32,490 bases of DNA, from positions 1 to 32,490 of the forward strand of contig DAHXLD010000005.1 in NCBI GenBank assembly GCA_027371845.1, written 5' to 3'. Numbering within the stretch: position 1 is the stretch's first letter; each line of letters begins with the position of its first letter. The notes beneath the pieces were generated by a model that was not told where the DNA came from, did not search any database, and was given only the letters and a program-made list of their open reading frames with translations. The translations under genes were made by a program, and so were the position numbers. Below, one piece after another: positions 7,815 through 19,808 of this stretch. Source of the stretch: Candidatus Saccharimonadota bacterium. GTDB lineage: Bacteria > Patescibacteriota > Saccharimonadia > Saccharimonadales > UBA4665.

Positions 7815-8666
7815 ATGAAATCTAAATTAGTTAGCATAGTAATTCCAGTATACAACGAAGGCCAATTTCTAGATGGGTGTTTAAAAGCTATCGCTAATCA
7901 AACTGTCATGCCCCTAGAAGTAATTGTGGTAGATAATAACTCTAATGATAGTTCAATAAAGATTTCTTCTAAATATAGATTTGCGAGGGTTGTTAAGGAA
8001 ACAAGACAGGGAGTAATATTTGCTAGGAATAAAGGGTTTGATTTAGCCAAAGGAAAGATTATTGGTAGGATTGATGCCGATAGTCATATCCAAGAGGATT
8101 GGGTTGAGACTGTTGAGAATATCTTTAAGGATAAAAACATTGATGCAGTTAGCGGAGGCGTCTATTATTACGACGTTATTTCTTCGAGGCTTTCGTATAA
8201 ATTTGACCTTTTCTTTAGGAAAGATTTAGCCATTAAGTTAAAAAACGAAGCTTTTCTGCAAGGTTCTAACATGGCTATAAAAAAAGAGTTATGGAATAAA
8301 GTAAAAGATAAAACTTGTACGGTTCCTGGTATACATGAAGATTTAGATTTAGCTATTCATTCAACAGACCTAGGTGCCAAGGTAGTTTTTTATCCTAAAC
8401 TAGTAGCAGGTGTGTCTCTTAGAAGGTATGAGGTTAGTTTTAAAAAGTTTTATCAATATATTAAGGTAACACCTTTTACATACAGGTATCATAATAAAAA
8501 GAGTGCTTCAAAATTTAATTTGATGTTTATCGTGTTAGTTTTGAGTTATTGGATAATTCTATTGGCTCATTTAGTCTATGATCCAAAAACTTCAAAAATA
8601 TCCTTACTGAGACCTTTTAATTATAAGCGTGAAGATCGAGTTGATCCAACTGTATTTACAAGCTAA
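7815..8666 (+). CDS. Glycosyltransferase family 2
   Basis: SIVIPVYNEGQFLDGCLKAIANQT, VDNNSNDSS, IGRIDADSHIQEDW. The ORF track begins at TTG 7794; ATG 7815 gives MKSKLVSIVIPVYNE. Confidence 0.88.
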   Translation: MKSKLVSIVIPVYNEGQFLDGCLKAIANQTVMPLEVIVVDNNSNDSSIKISSKYRFARVVKETRQGVIFARNKGFDLAKGKIIGRIDADSHIQEDWVETVENIFKDKNIDAVSGGVYYYDVISSRLSYKFDLFFRKDLAIKLKNEAFLQGSNMAIKKELWNKVKDKTCTVPGIHEDLDLAIHSTDLGAKVVFYPKLVAGVSLRRYEVSFKKFYQYIKVTPFTYRYHNKKSASKFNLMFIVLVLSYWIILLAHLVYDPKTSKISLLRPFNYKREDRVDPTVFTS

Positions 8667-9664
8667 GCAGCTTTGTCTATTTGTCGATGATAAGGATTGC
8701 TGGTTACGATTTCTATTCTAGGCTCCCCTAGTTTAATCGTTATTAAGGATCCTGATGGAATCACCCCAGTTTCTCCATCGGCCTGATAAGCTAAGGGTGA
8801 TTCATCGAGCGAACTTGCCGTGAATCTAACTACTTCACCGAGTTGGTGTTTATCATATAGTCCTAGAACTGCCTTTCCTAAACTTTTAAAAAATGTCGGA
8901 AAGCTTATCGGTCCAACGGCCATCTCTCCAAATTGGTCCTTGAAAGTTGAATTGCCGCTGAATCTTACTAACCCGCCGGCCATTCGATTGCCGTTAGGGA
9001 AAACATACTCATTAACCATGTCTGGTTCTTCATCTTCATGCTCTATTATGAGAGTGTCGTTGGTTTTTAAATTTTTAAGTATTTCATTTACTTGGTAGGC
9101 TTTTCGTACTTTTGGATTTTTGCTACTAACCTTTTCTCTGAATTCGTTACTATTGAAAATGGTCCCCATTTTGGCCGTAAATCCCAGGGCCCAATAAACC
9201 ATTGCTATGGTTTCGATTTTGTTGTCTGGAGCATTGATCTCGGGATGTTCCGCGGTTACTAGAAGTGGTCTATGGGGTAAAGACGGGCTACTTAAAGCTC
9301 TTCTAATAAAATAAGAATTAATAAAAGGGTGGACTTGACGAGCTAGGTCGCAGGCTCCACCTCCTCCCAGCGGATTCATTCTAGCTATATCGGGTTTAAT
9401 CTCGTAAAGGGCGCTATAAATATTATGGTTAACACCATCACCCCCTAGAATTATATGATCGGAGCTGCTAGATTCTAGGAGTAGCTGACGTGCCTCTGAT
9501 TCGTTACGGGGAGACTCAGCAACCATTAAGCCAAAACTAAGTCTTTTACTTAATTTTTCTAATTCCGACAAAGCGAAATCTACAAATCTAGGATCGGCTG
9601 GGTTGGGATGGCTAGTAACTAAAACTTCCTTGGGTATATGAGCTGTTTGCTCTAAATATTCCAT
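8663..9664 (-). CDS. Diacylglycerol kinase / lipid kinase-like protein (NAD kinase/DAGK fold)
   Basis: HIILGGDGVNHNIYSAL and NPLGGGGACDLARQ, with C-terminal substrate-domain-like region. SD-like AAAGGTG precedes ATG. Confidence 0.7.
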   Translation of the reverse strand: MEYLEQTAHIPKEVLVTSHPNPADPRFVDFALSELEKLSKRLSFGLMVAESPRNESEARQLLLESSSSDHIILGGDGVNHNIYSALYEIKPDIARMNPLGGGGACDLARQVHPFINSYFIRRALSSPSLPHRPLLVTAEHPEINAPDNKIETIAMVYWALGFTAKMGTIFNSNEFREKVSSKNPKVRKAYQVNEILKNLKTNDTLIIEHEDEEPDMVNEYVFPNGNRMAGGLVRFSGNSTFKDQFGEMAVGPISFPTFFKSLGKAVLGLYDKHQLGEVVRFTASSLDESPLAYQADGETGVIPSGSLITIKLGEPRIEIVTSNPYHRQIDKAA

Positions 9665-9707
9665 AGATCACACCTTTAAATGTTATTCTATTATACCCTG
9701 TTATGCT

Positions 9708-10277
9708 TTAAAAATCAATTCCCTTATTGGCCAGGAATTTATTGTCAAAATGATGCTTCTCTTTATGAATATTGCTTAGAATATCGACTAGATCTTTAAA
9801 TTCTTCTGGGAAATTCCTACCCGTTAAACATAGGCTAGTATTCTTAGCTTTTAAAACAATTAATTGTTTTAATTCTTTGTTGCTCAAAAGACCGTCGTGT
9901 ACAGCATTATTTATTTCATCACAGATAACTAGATCATATTCACCGCTGGATGATAGTTTTTGAGCTATTTTATAAGTTTTTTGAGCGCTTTTAAGATGTT
10001 CATTTTTAGAAATCTTGTGATCACTAAGTTCCCCCGCCTGATAAAAGCCCTTTCCTCCTTTGTAAAAAAAAAGATTATCTTTATAAATACTGGATATATC
10101 TCTAATAAAAATGTGCTCGCTAACGGGCCAGTGCTTAATAAATTGGATAAAAGCGACTTTCATTCGATTGCCTAAAGCTCTACCCATAAGCCCAAGGGCT
10201 GCCGATGTTTTCCCCTTGCCTTCACCGGTATAAACAATTACCACTGATTGTTTAGTTTGAAAATCTTCAAAACTCAT
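9708..10277 (-). CDS. Cob(I)yrinic acid a,c-diamide adenosyltransferase-like P-loop protein (BtuR/CobA/CobO family)
   Basis: VVIVYTGEGKGKTSAALGLMGRALGNRMKVAFIQFIK and YDLVICDEINNAVHDGLL. Confidence 0.82.
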   Translation of the reverse strand: MSFEDFQTKQSVVIVYTGEGKGKTSAALGLMGRALGNRMKVAFIQFIKHWPVSEHIFIRDISSIYKDNLFFYKGGKGFYQAGELSDHKISKNEHLKSAQKTYKIAQKLSSSGEYDLVICDEINNAVHDGLLSNKELKQLIVLKAKNTSLCLTGRNFPEEFKDLVDILSNIHKEKHHFDNKFLANKGIDF

Positions 10278-10294
10278 TAAATAATTATCTAATA

Positions 10295-10765
10295 TTAAGA
10301 CCTTTCGTTCAAGTCCGTAGTTTGTTCAAAACATACTGAAACTAAAACATTTAGAAAGTTTTTTAATTCTCTTAATTTAACGGCTGCCGCATCCATTGAA
10401 TAATCTAAAACAACAGCATTTAAAACATTAAAATATTTTTCTAAATAGGTATCTTCATATACCTTATCTAAAGCTTTTGATTCTTCGAACGGAATTGAAC
10501 TTGAGTTGTCAAAGAAATCCTGTAAATATTCTTGGATTTTAGGTCCTTCAGCCAGCGAAAACAGTCTAATACGGATTAAGAAATCTTTAGCAATATCTAC
10601 GACCGGAGTGTTATTAAAAATGTTTCTAGGTATTAAAGTACTATTAGCAAACATCTTTTGACCATCAGCCTCGTCACCACTAAAAGTTGAACTTAAAAAA
10701 GAGACTCTAGATCTGAAATCTATCAATTCCAAAGTTGATTCTTGTTCGGGTATGGTTTCTTTCAT
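10295..10765 (-). CDS. Hypothetical protein, 156 aa
   Basis: ORF in a compact minus-strand run; no family recognised. Confidence 0.6.
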   Translation of the reverse strand: MKETIPEQESTLELIDFRSRVSFLSSTFSGDEADGQKMFANSTLIPRNIFNNTPVVDIAKDFLIRIRLFSLAEGPKIQEYLQDFFDNSSSIPFEESKALDKVYEDTYLEKYFNVLNAVVLDYSMDAAAVKLRELKNFLNVLVSVCFEQTTDLNERS

Positions 10766-10807
10766 GCCAATCCCCTAATCTATTTTATCTTTTGTAAAGA
10801 TAAAAAG

Positions 10808-11059
10808 CTAGATAAGGCTATGGGCCTTTAAACTTGAATCAATTTTTGGTCGATCAAATCCAATAATAATATCGCCATCTATGTCAAGAACTGGGATACC
10901 CATTTGTTTGCTCTTAGATACGGCAGCTTGGGCTGCGCTGGGATCTTTCTCGACATCAAGATCGGTGAATTTAACGCCTAATTTATTTAAATAATCTTTT
11001 GCGGCATGGCAAAAACCACACCAACTAGCTGTATATATTGTTACGTCTTTATTACTCAT
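10808..11059 (-). CDS. Glutaredoxin-like protein
   Basis: MSNKDVTIYTASWCGFCHAAKDYLNKLGVKFTDLDVEKDP...MGIPVLDIDGDIIIGFDRPKI. Start at 11059 chosen over track 11119 because TATACT lies 7 nt upstream. Confidence 0.88.
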   Translation of the reverse strand: MSNKDVTIYTASWCGFCHAAKDYLNKLGVKFTDLDVEKDPSAAQAAVSKSKQMGIPVLDIDGDIIIGFDRPKIDSSLKAHSLI

Positions 11060-11162
11060 AATAATTAGTATACTACTATATTTAGTAAAGTAAATATTAA
11101 TTAAGTTGTAAGGTTCCAAAAAATTGACATATGGTTAATAAGTTAGTACAGTATCTTAAATT

Positions 11163-11588
11163 ATGACAGCTTCTAATGAAAACATATACCTAATGTGTTC
11201 AAACACATCTCCCGAAGGATTGATGTCGTTAAGCTTTTCTTCGTTTAAAAATGAGGAGGGTTTAATGGCTTCAAGCCAACAGATTCTTACTTTAAAAACA
11301 GTCGATCAACCACCGGAATCGGATATACCAAGCTTGGGGTTATTGATCGTGGTTAAAGAAGTCCCGAGCTTAATGCCCAAACCTAAACAAGAAGATATTT
11401 CGGTAGTTTCTGAGGAGCAATTAGTAAAATCATGTATTGATTTTTGCAAAAATAGTTTAAGTCGAATAAGAGCCGAGATCCATGCTGAAATTCCAGACGG
11501 CTTAAAATCTTTTCTAGCTAATCTATTAAACAATCCCGATAAGCCAGATGAAGATACTGGGCCTTATAAAACCGGTCAATATCTGTAA
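11163..11588 (+). CDS. Hypothetical protein, 141 aa
   Basis: ORF upstream of the ATP synthase operon; no family recognised. Confidence 0.5.
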   Translation: MTASNENIYLMCSNTSPEGLMSLSFSSFKNEEGLMASSQQILTLKTVDQPPESDIPSLGLLIVVKEVPSLMPKPKQEDISVVSEEQLVKSCIDFCKNSLSRIRAEIHAEIPDGLKSFLANLLNNPDKPDEDTGPYKTGQYL

Positions 11589-11619
11589 ATCTTTTATCAG
11601 TTAATTGGTTATAAATTTC

Positions 11620-11648
11620 TTGTAATAGTCTTATAGATAATATATACT
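11620..11648 (+). promoter_or_regulatory. Promoter of the ATP synthase operon (TTGTAA-N17-TATACT)
   Basis: -35 at 11620-11625, 17-bp spacer, -10 at 11643-11648, ATG at 11657. Confidence 0.65.
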
Positions 11649-11656
11649 TTTTATAG

Positions 11657-11962
11657 ATGAAAAAGACGAAAGCGCCGAACAAAGCGCCCTCGCCTCCTTC
11701 TAAAACGAAAGAATTGGTGGCCAAGGGGTCTAATCCAGGAGCTGTTTTTATGGCTATGGTATTTGATATGAGCTGGAAACTCATTATCGTTTTTCTAGTA
11801 CCTGTCCTTTTAGGTAATTATCTAGATGATCATTTTAAAGTTTCTTATCTTTATCTCCTGTTGGGATTTGCTATTGGATTAGCTTTAGCGATCTTAGTTG
11901 TTTATGACGTATATAAAAAGGCTTCTGAAGTCCAATATAAAGATAATGGTAATAAAAAATGA
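11657..11962 (+). CDS. AtpI/AtpZ-like ATP synthase-associated membrane protein
   Basis: First gene of the atp operon, two predicted TM segments: MAMVFDMSWKLIIVFLVPVLLGNYLDDHFKVSYLYLLLGFAIGLALAILVVY. Confidence 0.75.
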   Translation: MKKTKAPNKAPSPPSKTKELVAKGSNPGAVFMAMVFDMSWKLIIVFLVPVLLGNYLDDHFKVSYLYLLLGFAIGLALAILVVYDVYKKASEVQYKDNGNKK

Positions 11963-12798
11963 TTAGTTTTTTTGCTAGCACTGGTCCTATTATTCACGTT
12001 GCCCCTGGTCAAGTTATGGAGATTCTAGGTGTTCCCATTAGTAATTCTATTCTTTATGGTTGGATCTGTTTAATTGCCTTAGTCGTTGCTCTAATTATTG
12101 TGGCTAGAAGGATTACTATTAAACCTAAAGGCGGCTTAATCCAGTTTATAGAAATCGCCGTTACATTTATGGGTAACTTTGTGGAGAGTTCGTTTGAGGA
12201 TAAAAAAATAGGCAGAAAGTATGTCCCTTATTTTGTTACGCTTTTTTGTTTTATCTTGTTTAATAACTGGTTGGGGTTATTACCTTTTGTAGGAGAAGGC
12301 TTTACATCAAATGGTTTTCCTTTGCTTAGACCGTTTACCGGCGACTTAAACGCAACATTTGCGATGGGTCTTTTTACTATGGTTCTAGTTTATTATGCTT
12401 CAGTTAAAGAATCGGGCGGGATCAAAAGGTACTTACGACACTTTTTTGTTGGTAGCCCCAAGAATCCTCTTTTTCTCTTGATTGGACTACTTGAGATGCT
12501 AACTGACTTAACTCGAGTTATAAGCCTATCCCTCCGACTTTTCTTAAACGTTGCAATTGGAGAAATAGTAATTGCTGTATTTTCTTATCTTGGCCATTTT
12601 TTAGCGCCAATAACTGCTTTACCCTTTACTTTGATTGAGGTTTTTATTGGAGCTCTTCAGGCTTATATATTTGCAGTTCTTGGAACAATGTATTTAGCTG
12701 TAGCCGTAAATCATTCAGCCGAACATTTGAACGAACCTGATGGAAAAAGGGTACAAAGAATAAAGTCACAAACAAAGGTGGCCACGAGTGAAGTTTAA
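11959..12798 (+). CDS. atpB: F1Fo ATP synthase subunit a
   Basis: Multi-TM; LTDLTRVISLSLRLFLNVAIGE...IEVFIGALQAYIFAVLGTMYL. Confidence 0.95.
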   Translation: MISFFASTGPIIHVAPGQVMEILGVPISNSILYGWICLIALVVALIIVARRITIKPKGGLIQFIEIAVTFMGNFVESSFEDKKIGRKYVPYFVTLFCFILFNNWLGLLPFVGEGFTSNGFPLLRPFTGDLNATFAMGLFTMVLVYYASVKESGGIKRYLRHFFVGSPKNPLFLLIGLLEMLTDLTRVISLSLRLFLNVAIGEIVIAVFSYLGHFLAPITALPFTLIEVFIGALQAYIFAVLGTMYLAVAVNHSAEHLNEPDGKRVQRIKSQTKVATSEV

Positions 12799-12837
12799 TA
12801 ATATAATAATTGTAAAAGTAAAGGAGAATAAAATAAA

Positions 12838-13065
12838 ATGACTATTGCTGAAGCCATAAATACAGCCATTATTGGTAAAGGATTAATGATCGGTGGCGGT
12901 TTTATCGGACCGGGAATCGGTATTGGTTTAATCGGTGGTAATTATTTGCAAGCCGTTGGAAGAAACCCGGAAGCTGCTAAATTCTTAGGTCAAGCCCTAA
13001 TTTTCGTCGCTATTGTCGAGCTTTTCGGTTTACTAGCCTTTGCGTCAATATTTATCGTTAAATAA
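12838..13065 (+). CDS. atpE: F1Fo ATP synthase subunit c
   Basis: GIGIGLIGGNYLQAVGRNPEAAKFLGQALIFVAIVELFGLLAF; strong SD AAAGGAG. Confidence 0.96.
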   Translation: MTIAEAINTAIIGKGLMIGGGFIGPGIGIGLIGGNYLQAVGRNPEAAKFLGQALIFVAIVELFGLLAFASIFIVK

Positions 13066-13081
13066 AAGGATTATATAAAGA

Positions 13082-13612
13082 GTGTCTAATTTAATCATAT
13101 TTGCTACTAGTTCAAGTGGCTTAGGAGCCTTAGGAGTAAGCGGTTCAGCTTTTATAATTCAGCTTATAACCTTTATCTTGGGTTATATTGTTTTGCGTAA
13201 ATATGCCTTCGGGCCAATCATTAAAGCTTTAAACGAACGTCGTAAATTAATAGACGAAGGAGTCAAGCTGGGCGATCAAATGCGTCAAAAAAATGCTGAA
13301 TTTGAGGACCAAGTTAAACGTGATTTATTTAAAGCTCGAGCTAAGGCTGATCAAATTATTAGAGATGCTGAAACTAACTCTAAAGAACTAGTTTTAAAAG
13401 CCGAAAATGAAGCTCAAGTTAAAGCCAATTCTATTATAGAAGAAGCTACTCGAAGAACTGATCAAGATATGAAAAGAGCTAAAAGACAACTTGAAGGTGA
13501 GATTATTTCTTTAATCACGGAAGTTTCAGAAGCTTTAGCTCAAGATAAAATTGATTCCAAAAAGGACCTAGAATTTATTAATAGATCCTTAAGGGAGCAA
13601 GAGAGAGTATGA
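13082..13612 (+). CDS. atpF: F1Fo ATP synthase subunit b (GTG start)
   Basis: N-terminal TM and long charged coiled-coil between c and delta; KYAFGPIIKALNERRKLIDEGVKLGD. Confidence 0.93.
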   Translation: MSNLIIFATSSSGLGALGVSGSAFIIQLITFILGYIVLRKYAFGPIIKALNERRKLIDEGVKLGDQMRQKNAEFEDQVKRDLFKARAKADQIIRDAETNSKELVLKAENEAQVKANSIIEEATRRTDQDMKRAKRQLEGEIISLITEVSEALAQDKIDSKKDLEFINRSLREQERV

Positions 13613-14016
13613 AAACTTCACGAGTTGAATTAGCTAAAATTATTTCCAGTAAAATTGATAAAGGGATTAATTTTAGTCGCCTTTCGAAAGAAATTGCCTC
13701 CTATTTACTGGAAGAAAGACGAGTTAATGAATTAAATTCTCTCATTAGAGACGTAATTAGATATAGGGCATCAAAAGGTCTTAGTGAAATTGATGTTATT
13801 TCGGCCCACGAGATTTCGAAAGAAATCGAATCAGAGGTTAAAAGATATGTTAAAACTATTGATGAAAATGTTAAGTCCATTGTTATAAACTCAAGGCTTA
13901 ATAAAAGTGTTATCGGAGGCTTAAAGTTAGAGGTTAATGCTTCCAGGGCACTAGATTTAAGCGTTCGAGCTAGATTTAATAATTTTAAACAACTCATAAA
14001 TCAAGGAAAGGTATAA
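13609..14016 (+). CDS. atpH: F1Fo ATP synthase subunit delta
   Basis: Position between b and alpha; C-terminal [29 protein letters not shown]. Overlaps atpF by ATGA. Confidence 0.88.
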   Translation: MKTSRVELAKIISSKIDKGINFSRLSKEIASYLLEERRVNELNSLIRDVIRYRASKGLSEIDVISAHEISKEIESEVKRYVKTIDENVKSIVINSRLNKSVIGGLKLEVNASRALDLSVRARFNNFKQLINQGKV

Positions 14017-14018
14017 AA

Positions 14019-15566
14019 GTGTCAGACTTATCCATCAAAGAATTATCTTCAGATATTCGAAAAGCAATCGAAGATCTTAAGAATAGACCCGAAATAGAAG
14101 AAATCGGTATTGTTACTAGAATAGGTGACGGTATTGCTTGGATCTATGGTCTAGTTAATTGCGGTTTTAGCGAAATGATTGAGATCGAAGGTCTAGACGG
14201 TAATCAGGTAACGGCTTTTGCTTTTAACTTAGGTGAAGATGAAATTGGCGCCGTGTTACTTGGCGAAGATACTAACATTAAAGCTGGGGCCAAAGCCAAG
14301 CTCTCCGGGAAGGTTCTCGAAATACCAGTTGGCGAAGAACTAATTGGTCGAGTTGTTGATCCTCTAGGTAAACCTCTTGACGGTGGATCCAAGATTCAAA
14401 CTAAAACGACCAGTCGAGTTGAAAGAACGGCTCCTGGAGTGTTAGATCGCAAGGGAGTTTTTGAACCCATCATGACAGGTATTGTAGCTATTGACGCTAT
14501 GGTCCCAATTGGTCGTGGGCAGAGAGAGCTTATAATCGGAGATCGACAAACCGGAAAAACAGCCATAGCTGTCGATACCATGATTAACCAAACTCGGCAA
14601 AAGACGGGTGTCATTAATATTTACGTTGCAATTGGTCAAAAGCTTTCGAAAGTAGCTGCCCTAGAAAGCCGATTAAGAAAAGAGGGAGTTATGGATCAAT
14701 CTATAATTATTGCTACTTCCCCGGCCGATCCAGCCGCCATGCTCTATTTGGCTCCCTATTCAGGATGTGCCATTGCTGAGTATTTTAGAGATAATTCTAA
14801 ACACGCTTTAATTATTTATGATGACTTATCTAAACACGCGGCCGCTTATCGACAAATGTCACTTCTTTTAAGGCGTCCACCAGGAAGAGAAGCTTATCCG
14901 GGTGACGTTTTCTATCTCCATTCTAGACTACTTGAACGAGCTGCCAAATTGAACGATGAGCTTGGTGGAGGATCGTTAACGGCTTTACCAATTATTGAAA
15001 CTCAAGCTGGGGATATTAGCGCCTACATTCCAACCAATGTGATATCAATTACCGATGGTCAAATCTTCTTAGAGACTAGCTTATTCTACCAAGGAATTAG
15101 ACCTGCTATATCGGTAGGATTGTCTGTTTCGAGAGTTGGGAGTAGCGCTCAGACTAAGGCTATTAAATCGGTCGGAGGTGGGCTTAAGCTTTCCTTGGCT
15201 CAATTTAGAGAGTTAGCTTCTTTTAGTCAGTTCTCTACTGATCTTGACCCAGAAACTAGAAAAACTATTGAAAGGGGTCAACGTCTTACGGAACTTCTTA
15301 AGCAACCGCAATATAGCCCATATGCCCTTTGGCAAATGTATTCGATCTTATTAGCCGCTACGGAAGGTGCTTTTGATAAGGTTCCAATTAATAAGATCGC
15401 TTTAGCCGTTGAATCTCTTTTGTTCGAACTTAGTAAGAAACACTCTAAAATAGTTGAGCGAGTTAATAAGGGAGATAAGCCTAGCGATGATGATATTAAG
15501 ATCATTATTGATGTGGCTCAAGATATAGGCGGTAGTTACCAAATTTTAGAAGAAAAGGATAAATAG
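14019..15566 (+). CDS. atpA: F1Fo ATP synthase subunit alpha (GTG start)
   Basis: [68 protein letters not shown]. Confidence 0.98.
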   Translation: MSDLSIKELSSDIRKAIEDLKNRPEIEEIGIVTRIGDGIAWIYGLVNCGFSEMIEIEGLDGNQVTAFAFNLGEDEIGAVLLGEDTNIKAGAKAKLSGKVLEIPVGEELIGRVVDPLGKPLDGGSKIQTKTTSRVERTAPGVLDRKGVFEPIMTGIVAIDAMVPIGRGQRELIIGDRQTGKTAIAVDTMINQTRQKTGVINIYVAIGQKLSKVAALESRLRKEGVMDQSIIIATSPADPAAMLYLAPYSGCAIAEYFRDNSKHALIIYDDLSKHAAAYRQMSLLLRRPPGREAYPGDVFYLHSRLLERAAKLNDELGGGSLTALPIIETQAGDISAYIPTNVISITDGQIFLETSLFYQGIRPAISVGLSVSRVGSSAQTKAIKSVGGGLKLSLAQFRELASFSQFSTDLDPETRKTIERGQRLTELLKQPQYSPYALWQMYSILLAATEGAFDKVPINKIALAVESLLFELSKKHSKIVERVNKGDKPSDDDIKIIIDVAQDIGGSYQILEEKDK

Positions 15567-15575
15567 TTAAATTTA

Positions 15576-17856
<2,281 letters not shown>

Positions 17857-17857
<1 letters not shown>

Positions 17858-18282
17858 TGTTTAGGTTTAAGTTGGTAGCTCCAAGTGGAACAAAATTTGA
17901 TGCTGATGTTCACGAGGTTATTCTACCTACTCTAGATGGTGAAATTGGGGTTTTAAGTAAGCACATGCCCTTAGTTAGTGTTGTAACTACTGGAGCAATT
18001 ATTGTTCGTCATAAAGAGAAAGAGAATGATTACAACCGAGACTTTTTTGCTACTACTGGGGGTGTTATAGAAGTTAGTAATAATACTCTAAGAGTTTTGG
18101 TCGATGAAGCCGATCATGCCGATTCGATTAATCTTGCTGAAGCTAAAGCCGCTCTTGATCGAGCCCAAAAACTTAAAGCTGAAGCCAAAGATCAAATTAG
18201 TTTAAGTAAGGCTCAAGCCCTAGTGGATAGACACAACGTTAGATTAAAAGTGGCTAATCTAAGACGAAGGCATCAAAAATAA
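17857..18282 (+). CDS. atpC: F1Fo ATP synthase subunit epsilon
   Basis: FKLVAPSGTKFDADVHEVILPTLDGEIGVLSKHMPLVSVVTTGAI. Confidence 0.95.
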
Positions 18283-18283
18283 C

Positions 18284-19144
18284 TTATCTTCTGATTTCGA
18301 TTCTATCTTCTTTAACACCCAAAGCCAGCATAATGCCGATAACGTCTATTAAGTCGGCCATTTCGAGTTTTTTAGTATCAAAGGGCATAATATCTCTTAG
18401 GGCTTTAAATATTTCTAATACAGCCCAACTATCGTGTTCATAGGATGGATTATTATTTTGGTTAGCTTGGTTGGTGTCGAGTGAAGTGTTACTTTTAAGG
18501 TTGATTATGCCTCTCTGAGCAAGGTGCTCACCTAAGACAATTGATTGGTTGACGCCTAGTTCAAGGGCTTTTCTAACTAAGTCCCTTCCAGAAACTTTTT
18601 GAGAAGCCAATGATCCCGATACTAATTTATGGGCCATAAATATACTTTTGGCTATTTCAATATCTTGTTCCTCTTGAAATAGTTCTTCTCTAAGTTTCTT
18701 AGCGATACCTAGTACTAAATTACTGTTTTCGCTAATAAAGAAACTAATGGCTTGACGTTTTTGAGCGAAGGCACAGCCAACGGACTCTATCGAAGGATCG
18801 TTAATGTTGATCGTGTGGTTATTGTGCTCGTTATTGCTGTCACTGTGCACGCCTAATTTTAAGTTTAAAGACGATACCATATAGGGTACTAAACTATTCA
18901 CGGTTTCTATAAAGTTAGGAGGGGTTGTTTCTGGGTTATTGGCAACAGTTAGAACCATTGAAAGGTAAGGAGCGTATAAAGCACCCCCAAAAATATGGAT
19001 AAATGGGTTAGAATAATCTATTTCTCGATCATCTCCACAACTAATTAAAGAACTTCTTATATCAACGTTAACAAAAGGAAGAACCTCAAGTTGGGGTTGA
19101 GCCTCTAAATCTAATGACATAATCTTACTTTCTGGATTAACCAT
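18284..19144 (-). CDS. Hypothetical protein with a CxDxR...H...C arrangement (possible carbonic-anhydrase-like)
   Basis: SCGDDREIDY...HIFGGAL...LGVHSDSNNEH...VGCAFAQKR. Family not securely recognised. Confidence 0.5.
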   Translation of the reverse strand: MVNPESKIMSLDLEAQPQLEVLPFVNVDIRSSLISCGDDREIDYSNPFIHIFGGALYAPYLSMVLTVANNPETTPPNFIETVNSLVPYMVSSLNLKLGVHSDSNNEHNNHTININDPSIESVGCAFAQKRQAISFFISENSNLVLGIAKKLREELFQEEQDIEIAKSIFMAHKLVSGSLASQKVSGRDLVRKALELGVNQSIVLGEHLAQRGIINLKSNTSLDTNQANQNNNPSYEHDSWAVLEIFKALRDIMPFDTKKLEMADLIDVIGIMLALGVKEDRIEIRR

Positions 19145-19152
19145 TTATTGTT

Positions 19153-19170
19153 TTGTGACTTTAATCACAA
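19153..19170. promoter_or_regulatory. Palindrome TTGTGA-N6-TCACAA in a divergent intergenic region (CRP/FNR-site-like)
   Basis: TTGTGActttaaTCACAA, perfect 6-bp arms, between starts at 19144 (-) and 19236 (+). Confidence 0.5.
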
Positions 19171-19235
19171 TATTTTAATTTAAGATTTATATTTTTTCAA
19201 GTTGATTTTAATATATAAATAGTTAGGAGTTGATA

Positions 19236-19727
19236 ATGAGAAATGAACATGAACCACGAACCATAACTCCAGAAAGATCATATGAGGGATTTTTAAGTCC
19301 TTTGGGGGTCGATGATTTTGTTAAAAAACTACAATTTTACGATGATAATTTATTAGATTTGTCTATTTTAGCATTGCAATCTCAACCAAACTTTCAGTTA
19401 GGCGGGTTTATCGTAGAGGCTAAAAAAGGCAATCTTAGCCATGATTATTTAGTTGGCCTGTCACTAGCCAATAACTTTTTAACCTTTTGCTTGCCCGTAG
19501 AAGTTGGTCCAGCTTTTGTTAATATTTTTAACCCTGGGTTATCTAATATTCTGGTTAAGGAACTTGAAGCTAAAAAAGTTTATAGATCTAAAAACCCTTA
19601 TTATTTTGAGGATTTATATTCAGCCTTAACACGAGAGAGTAGGATTATTTCACAAATGGATAAAGTCGCTGCCCAAAAAGGCTATTTGGATTACTTTAGG
19701 TTATTAAGATATTTACAGACGAGTTAA
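19236..19727 (+). CDS. Hypothetical protein
   Basis: ORF with TAGGAG SD; ATG 19236 preferred over TTG 19230. No family recognised. Confidence 0.6.
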   Translation: MRNEHEPRTITPERSYEGFLSPLGVDDFVKKLQFYDDNLLDLSILALQSQPNFQLGGFIVEAKKGNLSHDYLVGLSLANNFLTFCLPVEVGPAFVNIFNPGLSNILVKELEAKKVYRSKNPYYFEDLYSALTRESRIISQMDKVAAQKGYLDYFRLLRYLQTS

Positions 19728-19808
19728 CGATTCGGGTAAAACTATTTACAAAACATATAAATAAGGATATTCTAAGTTCATTATAACTAAGTGGAGGTAA
19801 AAAAATAA

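Noticed and set aside
11518-11784. 88-aa minus-strand ORF over the atp promoter
   Set aside because: Overlaps the promoter and antisense to the AtpI-like gene; no supporting motif.
12838-13065. Na+-type ATP synthase c-ring
   Set aside because: The second helix reads FVAIVELFGL, without the Ser/Thr after the ion-binding Glu expected in Na+ types; H+ specificity is more likely.
14204-14639. Antisense ORFs inside atpA (and similar ORFs opposite other long genes, e.g. 2519-2707, 13701-13997, 26310-26645, 29968-30267)
   Set aside because: Shadow ORFs opposite strongly supported coding genes; no start-site signals or family motifs.
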